From the NCBI GenBank assembly GCA_019914995.1, contig CM034132.1, positions 8,054,662-8,118,661 of the forward strand: DNA of 64,000 nt. Reading direction: 5' to 3'. The stretch comes from Acanthochlamys bracteata (taxonomy: Eukaryota > Streptophyta > Magnoliopsida > Pandanales > Velloziaceae). The position numbers were made by a program, and so were the translations under genes. The notes under the pieces are model-generated. The model searched no databases and was not told the DNA's origin. It saw only the letters and a list, made by a program, of their open reading frames with translations. Below are positions 61,155 to 64,000 of the stretch, piece after piece. How positions within the stretch are numbered: position 1 is the stretch's first letter; the number at the start of each line of letters is the position of its first letter.

Positions 61155-63340
61155 TCTACTGTTATATGGCATTTATAACTTTAAATAGGATGTGTTCTAA
61201 CTCAAGAAGTTTTTGCTGTAGGAAGTTTAAAAAACTTCAATTTTCCTGAAGCAAACGACAAGGAAGTTTAAATTAAATAAAAAAAAATATTTTTATTAAA
61301 TTTATCTTCAATTTTAAAAGTAGTTTTGCAAACTTATTTTTAAAATATGAATTTAATATTACGATGCGCTTACTGAAAAAGAATCATAAAGCAACGTTAC
61401 ATAATGCACAAAAACCTATAATTTAATACAAAATTATACGAAGGTGAATCATATCATATGAGAAAATTGACAACATAGCTAATAATGAATTAGATTAGAT
61501 TTTCTGACGTAGACTGATATGCCATTTGGCATTTTAATGAACATTAAAAATAAAACAGAAATGAAGTCGATGTGTGTGGAAATATCAAATATCTCCAAAA
61601 GTGGTGACTGGCTCTCAGTCGGTACACGTGCCTTCCTACCCATATGTCCCCCTTCGCTTGTAGCATGACGTTTGCTGTCCGACATTCACGTGGCACGTGT
61701 TACAATGCACTGTTTTTATGAATTTTCAGTAATTTCATATTCTGGGATATCTGTAAGCCCAATACACCAAACAGCAATATGATCCATTCATCCATTCTCT
61801 TTCGCCTGGCTCTAAGTTTATATTCTTTTGAGACCCCTTTCAGCAAATAAAATTAACACTTTATTTTATTTTATTTTTCATCATTATATTTAGCACGTGT
61901 TTTAAGTGTTCATAATTAACTTTCATCAAAGTAAATTAGAGCTTATTGACAAAATGAATTAGAATTAGAATTCAATTTTTGTTTTTAATTAATTTTTGAA
62001 GTGAGTTAATAGTTGAGTTTAAATTTTATATTTCAATTGCATTTGCAAGTGAAAAATAAATTAAGTTGGAAGTGATATATAATATTATAAATAAACAAAA
62101 TTAAAAGTAATAAATTTTTTAATATGAATTTTGATAATATTTAACTATACTCTATATATAAGATTTAATAATTATATAACCTACTCATATAGTAGTGTAC
62201 TTATATTTTGTATTAAAGTTGTTATACAAAAAATATAATTTTTTAATAATAATATAAATTACAAATTGATATCTAACACTAATAATAATATAACAAAATA
62301 TAAAAATTAATATTTTAATACTAAATATCACAAATATATCAAATATATATATAATATAATGTAATATTTCATACTACAAAATACATTATACATGTATTAC
62401 TCTAATGCCACAATTGGCATTACAATTTGACTTGCCACACTCTAATTTAGTTAACATTAATAAAAATTAATTTGCTAATAATATAAAAATTAGGCTCTAA
62501 ATTTTTATATAACTAATTTTTTTGAATTATCGCGTCTTATAAAATTATAATTTTTTAATTTAAAGCATGAGAAAAAAATAACTATAAAAATATTAGATAA
62601 TATCTATTTTTGATAGATTATTTATATAATATACTAATAAAACTTACTTATAGATAAATTCAGAATATTTTGTTAGTTTTTTATTTTTTAAATTAGAAAA
62701 GTTATAATAATATAATTACTAATACAAGTAGATGAATTATTTGAATCGGATATAGTTGAAGCATCTAGCTACTAACTCAACTCTCTGGAATATATATTTC
62801 TCGACTTGAAAAGTTAATCTTTGTTGCAACTAACTTATCTTCCCAACTCGAAAAATATTTACCTAACTAATCCATACGAGGAAGCCTTAGCTGAATGGTG
62901 TTATGTTCAAAGCAGCTAAGGTTTTGATACTACAGATCCAGAAGTGAAGTAGGGCCATGAGTAGGTGCTGCGGGATCCGGGAATCATGTATAACGAATCA
63001 ACTTGCGCCACTGCCCAAAAAGCAGCGGGACCATTTTCTCTGAACCCACCAAAAGTTTCGAATAGCAGGAACTGGTTCGGTTCATTCGGTAATTCAGTTC
63101 ATGTTTTTATTTTTACAATTTATTTTTCTATTAAATTTACTTTTGTTAATATAATCACATAAAAGAATATAAAAATTATTTTTAATTTTCCATAAAATAA
63201 AACTTAAATATTAATTTAACAATACTATTATAATAATTACTTGTAATAACTTACTTTTAACTCAAAATAACCATTTAAAATATCATGCATCATTTGAAAC
63301 GGTGGCTTTACAAGAAGTAGACCGGAACCAACGGTCCAAA
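61155..63340. other. AT-rich intergenic DNA with a G-box cluster
   Basis: No protein is recognised. A 68-aa minus-strand ORF (61479-61685) starts beside two G-boxes but has no known domain. GGTTCGGTTC-type repeat ends face each other at about 63068-63100 and 63320-63356. Confidence 0.45.
61625..61899. promoter_or_regulatory. Cluster of four CACGTG G-boxes
   Basis: CACGTG occurs at 61625-61630, 61687-61692, 61694-61699 and 61894-61899. The middle two are separated by a single G. G-boxes bind bZIP and bHLH factors, including ABRE-binding factors. The target gene is unclear: the nearest candidate is ~2.2 kb to the right. Confidence 0.45.
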
Positions 63341-63399
63341 ATTGGACCAAACCTAAAACTAACCAAAGAACTTTAAATTAGAAAGAAGAAAAGAAGGAG

Positions 63400-63845
63400 C
63401 GAGTCTTCCCCCCACACAAAGCATGTGGTGGGATCCACAGTGTCTATAAATTCGGCAGCTGTGCCTCAACCCGTTTTCATCGTTGTTTCCGCCTCCGCCG
63501 TCTCCGGCTCTCTCAACGCAGCAAGCAGAAGAAGAGCAGAAGAAAGGCAGCGATCTCAACTGTGCTGCTGTTGTTATATTGTTATGCAACAGCGGGGCAA
63601 GAGAAACAACCGTAGATCTCGAACCTTCTCTAGATCCCGTCTCGCCATTGAAGGATCATAAGTTCTTAACTAACCTTCCCTTTATAACTGAGAACAGAAA
63701 CATTTCATACACATTTCCTTTCACCGAGAACGATAACAGAAACAAATCTCTGTCGATTCGTCGATTGATCCTTGTAGATCGGTTGACTGATTCGCTATAT
63801 ATTTTTTGGATCATCTGCTGATTTGTTTTAGATCCATAGTGAACC
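63400..63845 (+). promoter_or_regulatory. Probable promoter and 5' leader of the right-edge gene
   Basis: A C/T- and CTCC-rich stretch from about 63490 and the run up to the ATG resemble a plant 5' leader. The overlapping open frames (63425-63661 and 63483-63821) lack domain features and are probably leader sequence. The transcription start and any leader intron are not determined. Confidence 0.4.
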
Positions 63846-63861
63846 ATGGCGGATATCGTAG
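63846..63861 (+). CDS. First coding exon of an unidentified gene (runs off the right edge)
   Basis: ATG in a strong plant context (GAACCATGGCG) encodes M-A-D-I-V plus one base, followed by a consensus donor (G/GTAAGGGT). The following bases look like the T-rich start of an intron. Too little is present to identify the product. Confidence 0.5.
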
Positions 63862-64000
63862 GTAAGGGTTGACCCATTTGATTCTGATCCATTTGATTTG
63901 ATCTGTTTAACGCTGCTGCTTTCGTTCTTTGTTTGATTGTTTTCGTTGATCCATGTGGTGTTTTGGTTTTGTGTTTGATCTTTTATTGTGTGTTGGGATC

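Noticed and set aside
61479-61685. 68-aa minus-strand ORF starting beside the paired G-boxes
   Set aside because: No similarity recognised and no splice or poly(A) evidence; kept only as context for the G-box finding.
63425-63821. Overlapping ORFs of 78 and 112 aa upstream of the right-edge ATG
   Set aside because: Composition is that of a 5' leader and no domain is visible; the ATG at 63846 has better context and a consensus donor.
1-64000. CRISPR arrays, rRNA, tRNA genes, riboswitches, bacterial operons
   Set aside because: None seen; the only tRNA-like matches are the short retrotransposon primer binding sites.

Overview
This is nuclear DNA from a flowering plant, most likely a dicot and perhaps woody. 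Genes carry many GT-AG introns, intergenic DNA is very AT-rich, there are many miniature inverted-repeat elements, and a full-length LTR retrotransposon is present. The recognisable proteins are plant families: PTST1, SEC24A, CAR C2-domain proteins and SABATH methyltransferases. The species cannot be fixed from the sequence alone.

Layout. (1) 1-7.1 kb, minus strand: the 5' half of PTST1, a plastid starch-granule scaffold; its CBM48 exons lie beyond the left edge. The 5' leader region carries a ~221-bp tandem repeat. (2) 7.1-12 kb: AT-rich intergenic DNA with MITE-like elements, some nested. (3) 12-19.4 kb, plus strand: a complete SEC24A-type COPII coat gene (12 coding exons, 1021 aa). (4) 19.4-25.8 kb: intergenic, with more MITEs, a probable degraded LTR and a ~357-bp foldback element. 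(5) 25.8-34.15 kb, plus strand: two tandem CAR-type C2 genes; the second is cut short by a 1-nt frameshift. (6) 34.5-36.9 kb, minus strand: an intact SABATH carboxyl methyltransferase gene, tail-to-tail with the second CAR gene. (7) 37.4-41.2 kb: no recognisable protein; possibly one non-autonomous TIR element. (8) 41.17-58.3 kb: a second copy of the CAR 3' end plus the whole SABATH gene (now a pseudogene), split by a composite retroelement. (9) 58.3-63.4 kb: intergenic, with a MITE that has perfect 17-bp TIRs and a cluster of four CACGTG G-boxes. (10) 63.4-64 kb, plus strand: 5' leader and first tiny coding exon of a gene that continues past the right edge.

The most unusual object is the composite retroelement at 41.64-56.14 kb. 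The outer element lies on the minus strand, with LTRs of 391/392 bp, TSD ACATT, a tRNA-Met-like PBS and a PPT. It has no RT or integrase. It carries a gag-like leader, a proline-rich segment and an intronless ~1.7-kb piece of a ubiquitin-activating E1 (UBA1) coding sequence. Inside it sits a complete 10.16-kb Ty3/gypsy chromovirus of Tekay/Del type on the plus strand (TSD TTTCG), with five in-frame stops and two frameshifts. The LTR pairs give the wrong age order. The outer LTRs differ at only two positions, while the nested inner LTRs are clearly more diverged (about 18 differences in their last ~290 bp). This suggests the composite moved as one unit, or that the outer LTRs were homogenised. 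The unoccupied paralogous site at 34.45 kb confirms the outer boundaries.
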